Shown here piece by piece: positions 25,101-36,630 of a DNA stretch of 60,000 nt (its first letter is position 1; the number at the start of each line of letters is the position of its first letter). Made by a program: the position numbers and the translations under genes. A model generated the notes under the pieces. The model did not search any database, was not told the origin of the DNA, and saw nothing but the letters and a program-made list of their open reading frames with translations. Location of the stretch: assembly GCF_964204645.1 (NCBI RefSeq), contig NC_134028.1, positions 9,591,001-9,651,000 of the forward strand, written 5' to 3'. This DNA is from Tubulanus polymorphus. Lineage: Eukaryota; Nemertea; Palaeonemertea; Tubulaniformes; Tubulanidae.

Positions 25101-25795
25101 ATAAAAGGTTCATAAGTATTGCGCTGACTATCGATCTTAGAATATCTTGCCATTATAATATGCCAATATCTTGTCAATTGGATATCGGACTCCATTAGGC
25201 ATGTTCGTTCCTATACTGGTGAGGTCACACATAAACTAACTTGGCTTGTAATTTTCTATTTTCAGGATTATGCGTATTGATAGGAATAATTTTATATATC
25301 GTTAGTATTAGTAACGAAGCTGTGGATACTAAACCCAGAAGTGGAGGACCTCCGGAATTCTCTTATGAATACGGCTCATCGTTTATGATGACAATATCGT
25401 CGTTCATACTATCGGAACTAGGGGGCGTTCTATCGGTTTATCTATATATTTCACGACATAAACACGCTTATAGAAAGAAACAGGAAAGATTAGCCATGTT
25501 ACAAGCGAATCATAGAAACAATCCAAGTCACCATGGACATCATCACCATCATCAACATAACCGCGGAAGATCTCGCAGTGTCTCACGAGATCGGGACAGC
25601 ATTCAGGAGAGTTATTTTACTTATACGCCCGTCTCCGAAACGGCCAATGAGATGTCGAATTTCACGATGTCACGTGATAATTCCAGACAAACAATGTCGA
25701 CGACAGCGGAGACGCATTTTGGTCGAGATCACAACAGAGACCACTTGTATTTGTCGAGATCTGCCGAAAACCTCCGAAGAACGACACCGGTATAA
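19142..25795 (+). CDS. Stargazin-like type I TARP (CACNG2/3/4/8 group), 3' three exons
   Basis: A four-helix auxiliary subunit of AMPA receptors and calcium channels, of the claudin-like PMP22 superfamily. I trace three exons with compatible phases: 19142-19228 (TTTTAG acceptor, GTAAGT donor), 22920-23050 (TTTTCAG, GTACTT) and 25266-25795 (TTTTCAG to TAA). Exon sizes of 87 and 131 bp are close to those of vertebrate TARP exons 2 and 3. The first is the end of extracellular loop 1, the second TM2 (TIFPLIGLLLLLFGEVVSFL) and most of TM3, and the third completes TM3, then gives TM4 (SSFILSELGGVLSVYLYI) and the cytoplasmic tail. The tail has a His stretch, an RGRSRSVSRDRDS cluster like the phosphorylated Ser/Arg region of stargazin, and ends in RRTTPV, the PDZ-binding ligand of vertebrate type I TARPs. 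The exon for TM1 and the GLW..C motif was not found and probably lies upstream. Confidence 0.9.
19355..19460. mobile_element. Small palindromic MITE
   Basis: The left half GGTTGCTCAAAAGATAGTTGG is mirrored loosely by the right half ending ACTTTTGTTTAAG. It is related to the element at 19631-19760 and directly abuts the next MITE. It lies just inside the TARP intron that follows the 19142-19228 exon. Confidence 0.6.
19461..19564. mobile_element. MITE with GATCCAGTTCCACAG inverted ends
   Basis: The left end GATCTAGTTCCACAATTGTGAG and right end CTCAGACTGTGGAACTGGATC are inverted repeats. Two further members of the family are at 21136-21241 and about 53707-53820. Confidence 0.7.
19631..19760. 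mobile_element. MITE with GGGGYCAGTKGCTC inverted ends
   Basis: The left end GGGGTCAGTTGCTCGAAAGTTGG and the reverse complement of the right end, GGGGCCAGTGGCTCAAACGTGGG, are terminal inverted repeats, and the interior also folds (GGTTAGAATAA against GGTTATCTTTAA). It is non-coding. Confidence 0.75.
21060..21117 (+). mobile_element. tRNA-like fragment related to the fold-back element
   Basis: The segment CCGTGGCTCGATGCGGTCATG followed by GTTTGAATCCCTG matches the tRNA-like arm of the element at 4983-5082, with small deletions. It lies immediately before the MITE at 21136-21241, within a TARP intron. Confidence 0.5.
21136..21241. mobile_element. MITE, GATCCAGTTCC family, second copy
   Basis: The left end GGATCCAGTTCCATAGTCCTGAGTTAAG pairs with the right end, whose reverse complement reads GAACCTAGTTCAAGAGTTGTGAGT. 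It matches the copies at 19461-19564 and 53707-53820, including the internal AAGATTTGACTC and AAATGAACTGATTTTAG blocks. Confidence 0.7.
22450..22560 (-). repeat. Interspersed repeat shared with 45440-45550
   Basis: Read on the minus strand, ATGGGGTACC-type sequence is followed by TGTGGCAATCGAGGATTCCACTTATGGCAGG, and the same block occurs on the plus strand near 45477. About 85 bp are alignable between the two. Family and ends are unknown; it sits in a TARP intron. Confidence 0.6.
23088..23121. repeat. (CGTT)n microsatellite
   Basis: About eight uninterrupted copies of the tetranucleotide CGTT/GTTC lie roughly 40 bp downstream of the 5' splice site after the TARP exon 22920-23050. Confidence 0.95.
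24828..25073 (-). mobile_element. tRNA-like repeat, single-arm copy
   Basis: Read on the minus strand this matches the spacer and right arm of the fold-back element at 4741-5082: GATGATGT, AGCCCGGGTTTTCC, ACAACGGGCAATCTGATTGG, TGCGCAC, the A-box-like TGGCTGAGTC and the B box GGTTCGAATCC. Homology stops where the other copy's left arm would start. It is inserted about 190 bp upstream of the last TARP coding exon. Confidence 0.75.
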
Positions 25796-26961
25796 CGGAG
25801 TTTGACTGTTAGGATTAAAAAAAGGGAAATACATGCAATTGGTAGAAAGTAGAAGGTACTAACTAGTACGTAGCTGAAGGAGTGCAGTTGCTCGATAAAT
25901 CGACCCCATGGTCGCTGGTTGACGTCAGGGTCGGATTTTTGTGCCGACGTTTTGTTAGAGATTTTACAAACTGTTGCTCACGAAATCACGAGGATTGTAA
26001 ATGTCGAGAGTATGAAATTTATTTAGAATAAGCTATGGGAGTCAGCTAGCCTCCCATCGTCTGGAGATTGCTTTATAGTTTACATCGACTCATCACAATA
26101 GCTTTACACTCACCAGGATTTACTGTTTTCGTCATTCCCGCTTTTAGGTTAAAACTTGCCCAGCCTCTGCAGTTTTAGTTGCGATTCAATGTATGTTCAT
26201 AATAATTCATTTCGACCTATACGTACCAAGAAATTAATTCCCCTTCCTTCGATTAAACGAAATAGGGTGTCAGTGTGGTAGGCTAATGATCGCCAGGTGA
26301 CTTTCATAAGTATATATATATATATAGCCTACAAAACTTATGGAATACGCGTAAGAGGTTTGTGGAACATTTTTGATCTACGGCCGTAAGACAAGGGCCG
26401 TTGTGCGACGCGAAGTATAAACCAACAAACGTCTCATGTTAGTGAGTAGAAGAACATGTTGATTCTGTCGTGTTTGAAATCTATAATTACATGTGTTCGA
26501 TTCCATTTCGTGGTTCCTAATCTGGGATTCTGCGGTATCATAGAACCAGATGGATCTGACACTAACCCTAACCCTTAATCCCAAGATCTATTTTAAGAGG
26601 GGCGTGAATAAGGGAAGGCATTTCTTTCTATGGCACCGGCCCGACGATAGAAATTCTGATCGCACTTACTGCAGCTATGATGCACTAGGGCCAACAGGCA
26701 CAAGTAATAAGGTCGATAACATAGTGTTGAATCAGTGATGACTCGATATTTTGAGTGTGGATGCAGTCAGTAGACCTCAATCAATATCATGATACGTGAT
26801 ACCGGCGGTACCCTCTGTCACGAAGAGACTGGTTGATGATATCACTCCGGTAGGTCGGGGTGACATTCTAGCCAACGCTACGTGTTCTCGTTAGCGCCCT
26901 AACCACGACGCACTTGCGATTGGTAAGTGTAATGTGGTATCAATTTCCTCACTCTCTCAAC

Positions 26962-27515
26962 ATGGCCACCAAAGGAATACATTTTGAATTTCTTAAGTGT
27001 TCTATAGACTAAATCGCGGGCGATTTTCTTGAAACTCGGTATGTGTGATGGGCTTCGTCCATTGATTACACCTACTGCGCAGGTTTCTCCCTGTCCCAAA
27101 ATGGCCACCATAGTGAGCATCTTGAATTCCTCATTAGCGCTCTATACGCTTAAAAAAATACTTGATTTGACTTGAGGTGTAATTGGGTAAGTTCACCGGT
27201 AGCAACTATTAAAAATCAAGTCTCTCGCACCTCCAATATAACCGTTTAGGTGGAAATTGTGAATTTCTAGATGTAGGATGTTCTTGATAGTTGCTTGATA
27301 TTGTGTGCTCGGTCCAATACATGAATCGCACCTCAAGCTTCTCGCTCTTTCAAATGGCCGTTATGGTGGAAGAAATCTTGGTTTCTAGATATCATTCTAA
27401 GAAACAACGAATGGCGTGTGATTTTCCTCAACTTTGTAGTTATGATGGGCTAGGCCCATGGATTACACCTATTGTAAAACTACTCTACTCGCTCGTTTAT
27501 AATGGCCACCATAAC
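26962..27515. repeat. ~135-bp tandem array with ATGGCCACCA cores
   Basis: Five related units have cores at about 26962, 27101, 27238, 27354 and 27502 (spacing 139, 137, 116 and 148). Four carry ATGGCCACC or ATGGCCGTTATGG; the one at 27238 is degenerate but keeps the flanks CTCGCACCTCCAA and AGGTGGAA. GATGGGCTxxxxCCATxGATTACACCTA recurs between cores. The core and period recall the array at 15164-15570. Confidence 0.65.
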
Positions 27516-28267
27516 GATAAACATACCAGGGTGCCACTTCCTAGTAGCACATCCTCCCTCGGCCGGATTCGAACCACAAGCCGATAAAAATGGATAGAAT
27601 TAGATGGAATTAGACCGAGTTAGGTATGGGCGTGAATTCCGGTTAGCAGATACTGAAATCGAACATCCGTGGTAAAGGGAGACTAAGCGGAGGTCAGTTG
27701 AGTCTTCAGTCAAAATATCCTTCATTTACTGTCCTGTAGCTGGTATGCAGCAATCGGTAGACATCTAAATCAATATATCTAACTGATTAGGAATAGCAGT
27801 AGTAAAACACTTTTCATTTTTTAGTTCGAATAGAAAATGCAACGTGTAGATTTGGTACAAGTGTATTTGTGAATAAGTAAATAATGAAATATTATTTCAA
27901 TATATACATATAAATATATATATATATATATAAACATATAGGAATTTTTTAACTTGGTTTAAATGTTTGTTAGAAAGACTGGAACACGTTTTATGTATTA
28001 TTATATTATAATGATGTCCGTAAATATAAAGGTTTTTCATTAAAAAGATCTCTGATATTTCTTGAAATTGCGGCGTTAGAATGACAACATGGAACATCCA
28101 ATGGTTGTCTCATCATTGTCGGTACACAGATTCACATTCTAAGAGATACCATAGAACTCTCAGAGTTGTATGGAGATATGAATCGTTCATTTCGCCTAGG
28201 CGTAACGATTGAATATCGATCGGAAACCCTGAGCAATCAGTGACCGGGCGGTAAGAGTGCAAGACCA

Positions 28268-28428
28268 GGGGCCGTATTCACGAAGCACCCGCAGGCCTAC
28301 GTGTCACGTAAATCTGCCCGTAAACCTAACAAGAATTTACGGGCAGACTCGCCTACCCGTAAGTTCCCACGTAAGTTCACCCGTAAATCTTACGTGACAC
28401 GTAACGGGTGCTTCGTGAATACGGTCCC
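28268..28428. mobile_element. Palindromic MITE, GGGCCGTATTCACGAAG ends
   Basis: The left end GGGGCCGTATTCACGAAGCA and right end TGCTTCGTGAATACGGTCCC are inverted repeats of about 45 bp that continue into TACGTGTCACGTAAATCT and its complement. The centre folds too (CTGCCCGTAAA against TTTACGGGCAG), so most of the 161 bp is self-complementary. Confidence 0.85.
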
Positions 28429-29166
28429 AGTTCTTTTACGCTTAACTTAATTTGTCAATCCCCAGCCCTCATTGTTGGGATTATTTGTCCGATCGGCTCA
28501 AGCCGGTAGAATAACAAAATGATGTTCTGTCCTTACTATTTGTCAAAAGTGAAAAAAAATCCGAAAATCTATACCGGTATTTTGTCTACACTGTTTACAT
28601 TTTCCCAGTCACCGCGCCAGCGCTATCGGCAGAGTCTACTGCATATGGAGGAGGTTGGAGAAGGTTTGATTCATAAATCCCGAATTATCTAAATAGTAGA
28701 ACATCTAAGTGGTTGGTTATACGTATGCATGTATCTTCAATTATTGCAAGTCTTCAACTATCAATACAATTGTTGATATGCTATATTTTAAGTTAAATTA
28801 CAATAGCGTATAAGCCGCTACGAATTGACGCAAGACGGCTCAGAGATCGCGTGATCGTGTATTCATTCGTCAAGCAATACGTCTCAACTTTATCTATTTC
28901 TTTCATTGATTTATGAATTCGTGTGTCTGATAGGATGAATTATAGTATATAATCGGTAAAAAATCCAATAGATGTAGTCTCCTGGGTAAAGTCCCCACTG
29001 TAGGTAAAAACCCCCTTTTCGATTTTCTACAAGTATCCCTGACTCCTTACACCGCAGCATAGGAAATAATTTTGTTGCTCAACAAAAAAATTCATTGGCT
29101 TATAGAGAACAGAAAACATTAACAATATACTCATAAATACACGAATATACATATATGTAGGATAAC

Positions 29167-29172
<6 letters not shown>

Positions 29173-29214
<42 letters not shown>
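29173..29214. repeat. (AT)n microsatellite
   Basis: About 21 AT dinucleotides are flanked on both sides by ATATGTAGGAT-like sequence. Confidence 0.95.
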
Positions 29215-29217
<3 letters not shown>

Positions 29218-30027
29218 GGATTATTGCTGTATCATTTTATTATTTTGCCTTTTTCTTTGGACAATTCAGGAACAGAGTAACTCGGTTTGCGTTTTTTCAT
29301 AAAATGAGCCAGATTTTTTTAGGGTTTTTTATTCGAATTGACGAGGGTACCAAATTAATGAATCGCAGACGATGCAGTAAGATTGGCGCCTACAATTCAT
29401 GCCGTAGCCGTTTACAATGTATATTACCAATACTTCAACTCCGATTTCGTCCGAATTATCTCATATTCGCTGATCTCTTGGTGTATTTAGGTATCTCAGT
29501 TTCCATTGGAAATAATTCACTGTCACGGCAGCAAGATGTCTTAACATGAAAGGAAAACCTGCAAGTACCTACGTAAAATTATATTTATAAAATTACCTTT
29601 CTATGTTAATGATGTGATGAATGAAAAGGAGCGTAAAAGAATTTCCAAAAAGAGGATTCAGGTATGAAAGATAGATTTCCATCGAATGTATTCGTAGGTA
29701 AAAATAATTCCGTGGTGAAAAATAAATCGTCTTCAAAATATATTCCTAAGTAATAATGATTCACCCATGGAAATGAATGTGTCAGCCACCATAATATTAT
29801 AATTTGGCCAAATAGACACAGGCCAATTTGTCACCTGTGTGAACAGTAGTTCCGGCCAAATTTGGTCTGGGCAAAAACGGTTGTGTGATTGCGACGCGTC
29901 GCATCGTAGGTGACAATTCGAATACCCGTCTCATCACCTTGCACGATGAATCTAAACCACCTAGGATTCTTGTATAGCAGGAGGTTTGAGGCCTATACAA
30001 GCTTGAGCCCTACCCAATCTGGTGAAT

Positions 30028-30090
30028 GATCCACGTGGTCAGTGAGTGTGAGATCAATAGTTCTTACGTAGGTTCAAACCTCGCCGGGAA
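30028..30090 (+). mobile_element. tRNA-like (SINE-head-like) segment
   Basis: An A-box-like GTGGTCAGTGAGTG and a B-box-like GGTTCAAACCTC are spaced about 35 bp apart, close to tRNA spacing. The stems are imperfect and no terminator is evident, so a SINE head is more likely than a gene. Confidence 0.4.
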
Positions 30091-31113
30091 ATGGCTGATC
30101 GAACCTAAATGAATCCTCCGACGCTCTTTTTGTTTTCATTTTAGGCCGTTCTCTTTTTATTCTCTTTTCATTTTCTATATTTAACCGGATTTCATCTTCG
30201 AAAATCTACCCGCCTGGAGACAAGACGACCCATTTTGGCCTTTTCAATGTGTTGAAAAGATTTCTACCCGATCCAAATAGAAATTCTACGCGAGATTCAA
30301 TTTATCACCCAAAATCATTTAATTGACCATTGAAATAGCTGGATTATATAACGCATCATGCTATTTCACCAGATCTTGACATATTGACATCAACATAGCA
30401 ACAATTTTCACCAATGCGCTATCTATTGGCAGAAACATTTTATTATTGGAGATTGACGAAATGTCCTGAACCGGAAAATCATGGAAAGAAGATTTATAAA
30501 CTAATAATGATAAACTTTCTTGTCAAAGAAATATTTCTTTTATGACAAATACGTAATCATGATACATACAAATTATAAAGATGACGGAAATCAAAGCATT
30601 TGAATACCAGAAATTATAAACAATTGACACATTCGAAACAAAAGAATAAAATCGATTTGTCCTTGTGGCAAATGAGGATTCACCAGGTTCGCTAGTGTGC
30701 ATTCGAACAACGGTGCCAGATTTCTTTTCATAATTTCTCACGTTCCAGAAAATTATGAATAAATATGGCACTATATATGAATCAATCTTAGTTTAGGGGA
30801 GTTGATTTGCCTATGATTTCTGATATGAACGGCTCAAAATCTCCATGAAAGGTATTGCAAATGAAATGAATTTTGATAGATTTCCAATTGATACACACGC
30901 CATCTAACGGGATAGTCGGTATCACGGGCCCTTATCGAAGTCGAGGGTTGGGGTCGTACTGGCCTTCGTCGGTCGATGACGATGTTCAAATTTAATCAAC
31001 GACGTTCTGAGTGATAGTAGGTCCATTAAATCCAAACCTGGTATAGGAAACATTTGGAATTTTGAAAAAGGCTTTTTTGTTTTTAGTTTTATGTATATAT
31101 ATAACATATTCAG

Positions 31114-33995
31114 GGAGACCGGCTGCTACAATGACATACGCTTACAACTGGGATGATAAACTAGTATCTAATTCCCGCATGTTTGCTCCTACTGATTGTG
31201 ACGGCTATGTTACACAAGTAGTAAGTCAGATCACTATGACGTCGCGTTGTGTCGTGATCACACCTGAAAATCGACACCTACCGATAGAAAACATGGACTG
31301 ATGTATTATCAGATCGTGAAAATCAAATTGACTATTGTTATCTTGGAGCAAGGGCTCCCTTTTCAGCAATAAGTTGCAATGGTCACGTGCTAAATAGCAG
31401 TCCCGTATCATACCAAGTGAAATTATTACGCACCGAATATGAATTCTGGAGGTCACCACTAATGATTGTATTACGACGTAAATGTCAGAAATTAAAGCAC
31501 AGTATAAATAATCATCCAGGTTTGATGGATGGTAACTCGAGGAGTAAATTCATTGCGGACTCGTGCAATCACCGAACTTCCCTGGATTATCCCCTTCCTT
31601 TTCTAAAAAAAAAACATTCTAAGTATTTTCTAATCCTACTGACAAAAGTATACATTATTACATCAGATTATCATGTTTAAATAAATCGGACAAACATCAT
31701 GCTCGAAATCTAGTTACCGCTTCAGGGGATCAACATATTTCGTGATCGAAACAATGCATTATCGTCATTAATTATATCGGAAACTCGTCATATAAAAAAA
31801 AAATTGTGAAAATAACGCAGTAGCAAGACTTGCATTTTACAGTTTACTCGGGTATGACTTGTGTCTTAATGACCGAGGGGTATGCCAATATTTCAAATCA
31901 ATACACTTTAGAACAATCGCCTGTTATAGAATATCGATTTAATGGCTGCCGATCTGGTGTTTCGTGTATTAGATACATCAATTGGAAAAACGCTGAAATT
32001 TACTGTCAGCAGAAATACGGAGGACATCTTCTCAGTATCAAATCCCAACGTGAAATGATGGCTGTAAAAAAGCTGTTTGCTACACGACTGATTCATGAGG
32101 CATATTCACACGTGGCACTTATTGTGGTGATTGGATTGAAATGGCAGGTAAAATATGTTCATTTTATCAACTATCTCATAGGATTTCGATAATTATGATT
32201 ATTGAATTAAAGATATTGATAATATTGAATTATTTCGAAAACAATTATAACGCAGGAAACATCCAGATATTATATTCACCAATCTATGATAAGTGTTTGT
32301 CTGTTCTAAAGGAGTCCAGTGGTTATTACTTATGGTCTGATGGAAAACCGTTGAGTAATACAGAGTGGTTTAAACCTGCTGTTAATGAAACAATACCAGA
32401 AGTTATTCTAGGATTGATATCTCCTCTACTAAAACAACCGATAGACGACGTCAATATGCCGTGTGCAGCAATTATATTGAATAATCTACGAGGATCAGCA
32501 AACTGGGTTCGATTTCCGTGTCAAATCATACAAACGCAAACGACATTTGCTTGTGAACCAGAAAGAAACGACTTTAATGCATCTTCGCAAAACGATACAA
32601 CTGAAATAATACGGAGCACCTTTGAACGAGAAGCGCATTGCTATCAGATATTTACATCCTGGCACTTTACCAGGCTATAAGTATCTGATTGTAAGAATTA
32701 CTGTATGAAGCGTTTGCCAAACGCTTCATACAGTAAGTCTTACAATCCACACAGCCAGAAAAATGTGTCTAAAAATCGGTGGTGACATATGATAACATCT
32801 AAAATTGAAATTCCGTATCTCATAAATGTTTTCGAGTATCAGCATCAATATGGTGTTATACTGGCAAATCTTACAAGCGGAGGAATTGTGGCAATAAAAC
32901 CAGTTGTAATCAGAGATTGGATAACTTGTATTAAATCAGTGAAATGGTCTGTGACTACATTCGATAATGTTATATATGTAGCGCATTCCGTGCTATTTTC
33001 CCATAATGTTACTGGTGGTGAGTTAGCTTCTAAAAGCGGATGTAAATCGGGGCAGTTTCAATGTAACGATCAAAGATCAGCGAACAGTATGTGCCAGAAA
33101 CGACTGTCAATATGATGAGTATGAACTCGATTGTTCGGGTTCAGATTTACACAGTCAGTTCCAGTGTTCAAATGAACGAGTTATCAGTCAGTAATGTGTG
33201 TGATTTTGTAAGGGATTGCACTGACGGTTCAGATGAGAACTCGTGCTATCATACTTTATGATCTTCTGAACAGTTCAAGTGCAACAACGGAGAATGTGTG
33301 GATAAATATGAACGATGTGATGGACTGGAAGATTGTAACGATAAATTCGATGAAATCGGCTGCTCTTCGAACAAATGTACGGGATTTTGTGTGTGGATGG
33401 TGAATGTATCAGTTCTCTGTTATATCGGGATGGTGTTGCAGATTGTGGCGGGGACCTCGAAGAAGATGAAAAAGTAAAAACCCACATAACAATCGCAGGA
33501 ACGTCTATAAAGGTGTTTATTTTTTTAAATCTGAAACTTGGACTCGTAGTTCCTTGTCCTGTAACCTGCTGTTACCCTCAAAGATTGTTTTGAACTTAAT
33601 CTATGGGTTGGCAATATTCGTTCGCTATATTCGCTGTATTAAACGCGATCATTCTCACTCTCATAATGATGTCGTACGCGCAGATGTACAAGTATGTATC
33701 TGGAAGCAGGTCCGGTTCGGATAGAGCTGATCCCACAGAACTCGTTCTAGCTCGAAGCAGCTTAGTCATCAATTTGTGTAATCTATTTTGCTGGTTACCG
33801 TTGAAAATCGTTCAGTTCTGCGCCGTATTGGTCGAGATACCAAACCAGATTTTTACCAAACTTTTCTTACCGATAAACTTGACTATGAACCCACTTCTTT
33901 ACACTATTCTAACAATTGATATGAAATCCATACGTGCTCGAAATGAACGCAGAAAACGACAACCAGTCAAATCGGTTCAAACCTCACAAAATTGA
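31114..33995 (+). pseudogene. Decayed C-type lectin / LDLa / rhodopsin-class GPCR gene
   Basis: Fragments in order: an N-terminal piece (31114-31300); a C-type lectin-like exon (31843-32147) with NWKNAEIYCQQKYGGHLLSI and VVIGLKW; its continuation (32267-32680) with SGYYLWSDGKPLSNTEW and a closing Cys; a further extracellular segment (about 32750-33030); several LDL-receptor class A modules (33035-33470) such as FKCNNGECVDKYERCDGLEDC; and TM5 to TM7 of a class A GPCR (33603-33995) with FCWLP and the NPLLY motif. Known families with this type of plan include leucine-rich/LDLa receptors such as snail GRL101. Lesions: frameshifts near 31303, 33095, 33185 and 33385, in-frame stops at 32678 and 33257, and absence of TM1-4 between the LDLa part and TM5. 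Even with unrecognised introns these make a working receptor unlikely. Confidence 0.8.
32687..32747. repeat. Near-perfect 30-bp palindrome inside the decayed receptor gene
   Basis: GATTGTAAGAATTACTGTAT continuing to 32716 is mirrored by 32718-32747 with one mismatch and a one-base centre. It follows the in-frame TAA at 32678-32680. The absence of a loop argues against a microRNA precursor; a template-switch or fold-back event is more likely. Confidence 0.9.
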
Positions 33996-34509
33996 TATCA
34001 ACAAGAAAATCATTTTTTCATTTATTCAGATATTGTAGTCCATAAGAATTACTAGCATGATTTTGGGACTCGTTAACGGATATGATCTTTCAATATTATA
34101 AGTTTCACCATCGTTTTAAGTCATAGTTTACATCAAAATCGATAGCATGTTTGTTGTCATTTTACCTAAAGATGACCAGAAAAAATGCTTATATTATATG
34201 ACGATGCTAACAAATTGTGTAATTTTCATTCGGGATACCAAACCGAAATTATATCATTTTTTAACATTCACAATAGTTTTCAGTCGCAGTTTTACAGAAA
34301 TCGATATCAAGCATTTTTCCATTTGACCCGGAAAACGCTAAAAATGTATGCCGTATTTTCGTAGAGTCCCAAAATTTGGCCACAGGAAGCCTGAATACGT
34401 TGTAACATGAAATCTGTCTTAACTGACATAAGATTAGTCAAACGATTTCATGCTGTGACAGGTATGTGTAATGAGGGTTTTTGTGAATGTATGATATCGT
34501 TATTTTAAG

Positions 34510-34765
34510 TCGGTGCCAAATGGGCCCGAGCCTGTTTGGCCCGGGCCAAATTTGGCCCGACAAAAAACGTCGGACCAGGCCCGAGCACCAGACAAATGAC
34601 TGCGTTTGAATTGCAACTAGCACCGTAAATGATCCACTTCGCTTTGGGTGAGCATTGTTTAGTATCGAGTGAATGGTTTGCGCGTGAACGCACTCTCATA
34701 TTACCAAATTTGGCCCGAGTCTGATCAGTGCTAATTTGGCCCGGGCCAAATCGTCTCCGTGTGAT
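34510..34765. mobile_element. Possible MITE with TTTGGCCCGGGCCAAA blocks
   Basis: Both ends are built from TTTGGCCCGGGCCAAA and AAATTTGGCCCGA (about 34538-34560 and 34710-34750), in opposite arrangement. The right end continues into GTCTCCGTGTGATCGCGGC. A related, more diverged stretch is at 29808-29895, where AATTTGGCC, GGCCAAATTTGG and GTTGTGTGATTGCGAC occur in the same order. Confidence 0.5.
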
Positions 34766-36630
34766 CGCGGCTTATGTGGGTCATGATTGTTGAGAGAAAT
34801 CTTTCCCTTTATGTTTGCAAATTAGCCATTGTCCTAGTTTTAACTTCTGATTTGTACCCTGTATAGGGGTTTATATTTCTGTTTGTACTCTTTCATAGAA
34901 ATACGACAGATATCAAATGGAATCTTTGATTAAAGACACTGTAAACCGGTACACACCAATACGTCCATCCATCCGACCTACGAGCGATCATCTCATTAAT
35001 GAGATAATTGCTCGTAAATCCGTTTACACGCTACGTTTTACAACTAGAAATATATTAGATCAGATTCCTAATAATAAAATCATTACTATTAAGAATATGT
35101 TATTAATTGTGAATAAATTCAAAAAGAATTGACAAAATATATTGCTTTGAATGGTCTTTAGATATTGGATAGGGCGATTTTGAATTATTTTTGGGGAATT
35201 TTATCGAGAAGCTCAAACTCCCTAAGGCGATAAAGTGTTTAAGGCAGATCTTTCCCGATTATGATCCCACCATGTGAATTCCTCATGAAACTATTATGTA
35301 TCAACACCTCACAATTAACGTAATGACTCAGTGACGCCCTGTTGCACAAGCTACATATACACCATGATAAAAAGCCTATTATAGTCGAGTTGGATTTCTC
35401 GATGTATAAATGCAGGGAGGGTCGGGAGCTTTATGTTCAATAACATTGGGTTCCAATGTTTGCTCTATGGATTTCAAAATAAAAGAAAAATCTACGTTTA
35501 AACGTGATATCTGTTTCATTACTGGTGATATATCGGGGAATCTCTGCAATAAAATTGGACGATTTCAAAAATATTACAAAATGAGCAAATTGCGATTCTT
35601 AGTGATTTTTGCTAACAGTATTGATTCTAGCGTATACGCGGATTTATGTGATATGTAATAAGTATCGTAGCGAATAATCAATGAGAAAAGTATATACCGT
35701 AGCTAGAAATGACAATTAAAAATCCCCCAGAATATCTCCTTCAAAATACCTTCATCCGTTCAAAAAAGATCCCATGGTAAAGATTTCCTATGTAGAAATC
35801 TAAAAAATCTAAACCCTAAGTAAACATGGTAAACATACCCTGGGTAAAAATCCCCCAAATATTCATACTTGGTGATTGTCAAGAACATTTCAAAGCACGA
35901 TGTTTCTCGAATTTGCAATGAGACTGAAATATATTTGAACTTTTAAATGAAATCTTTCGTTGCGATAAATTCTTGCGGATAAAATAAATTGTAAGAATCA
36001 ATAAGAGTAATAAACTTTTATTTGTAATATCTTAAGATTCGAACTGGAATATTTTTGAACTGCGGACTCTTGTTAACTTGTGGTATATTTCAGCTGTGCG
36101 ATGCCATGAATTATTAGAAATAACGTACTTTTGATATTAAATATTTTAGATTCAAGCTAGTGTAATATATTTGAAATGTGCGATGAACCCCTTTACTGAG
36201 CTGTGCAATAACTACATGTACATGTACTAATTTAGTATCAATGAAACGCTAATTTGTAGTATGTTTTTATTTAAATAGCATAGTTTGTATGGGCATATTG
36301 ATATCCTTATGGTGTTCGACAGTAAAATATGAATAAATTGGATATACGTATCAATAATACGAATTAATTTTTACTCGCTTACTTAGATGTTTTGAATTAT
36401 TGACTTAGTTATTTTATTAAGTTTAAGTTCATCACTAGTAAGTTTATTCATTGACCACTTGCATGATAGTTCTTGATATATTCATTATATGCAATGAAAT
36501 GAAATGTAAGTTCATCACATTTCTGAACTCATCAATACCGATTTTAATTGTTTTAAGCCCCATGAAAAATATGTGATGTCATTAAATTGAAAGCTTAATG
36601 TTTTATTAACATTGGCAGTAGTTCTCATAA

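Larger units (their letters stand above)
25796..31113. other. Intergenic stretch with repeats
   Basis: It begins with the 3' untranslated part of the TARP gene, whose polyadenylation site I could not fix. Beyond that I see no gene. Structure consists of the ~135-bp array at 26962-27515, TA-rich microsatellites at 27899-27938 and 29173-29214, a palindromic MITE at 28268-28428, a TTTGGCC-type repeat near 29808-29895 and a tRNA-like segment at 30028-30090. Confidence 0.55.

Noticed and set aside
26562-26577. Telomere-like CTAACCCTAACCCT here and at 48670
   Set aside because: Only about two repeat units at each site; too short to claim interstitial telomeric arrays.
32687-32747. microRNA precursor
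   Set aside because: The arms are almost perfectly complementary with a one-base centre, so there is no hairpin loop as in a pre-miRNA.
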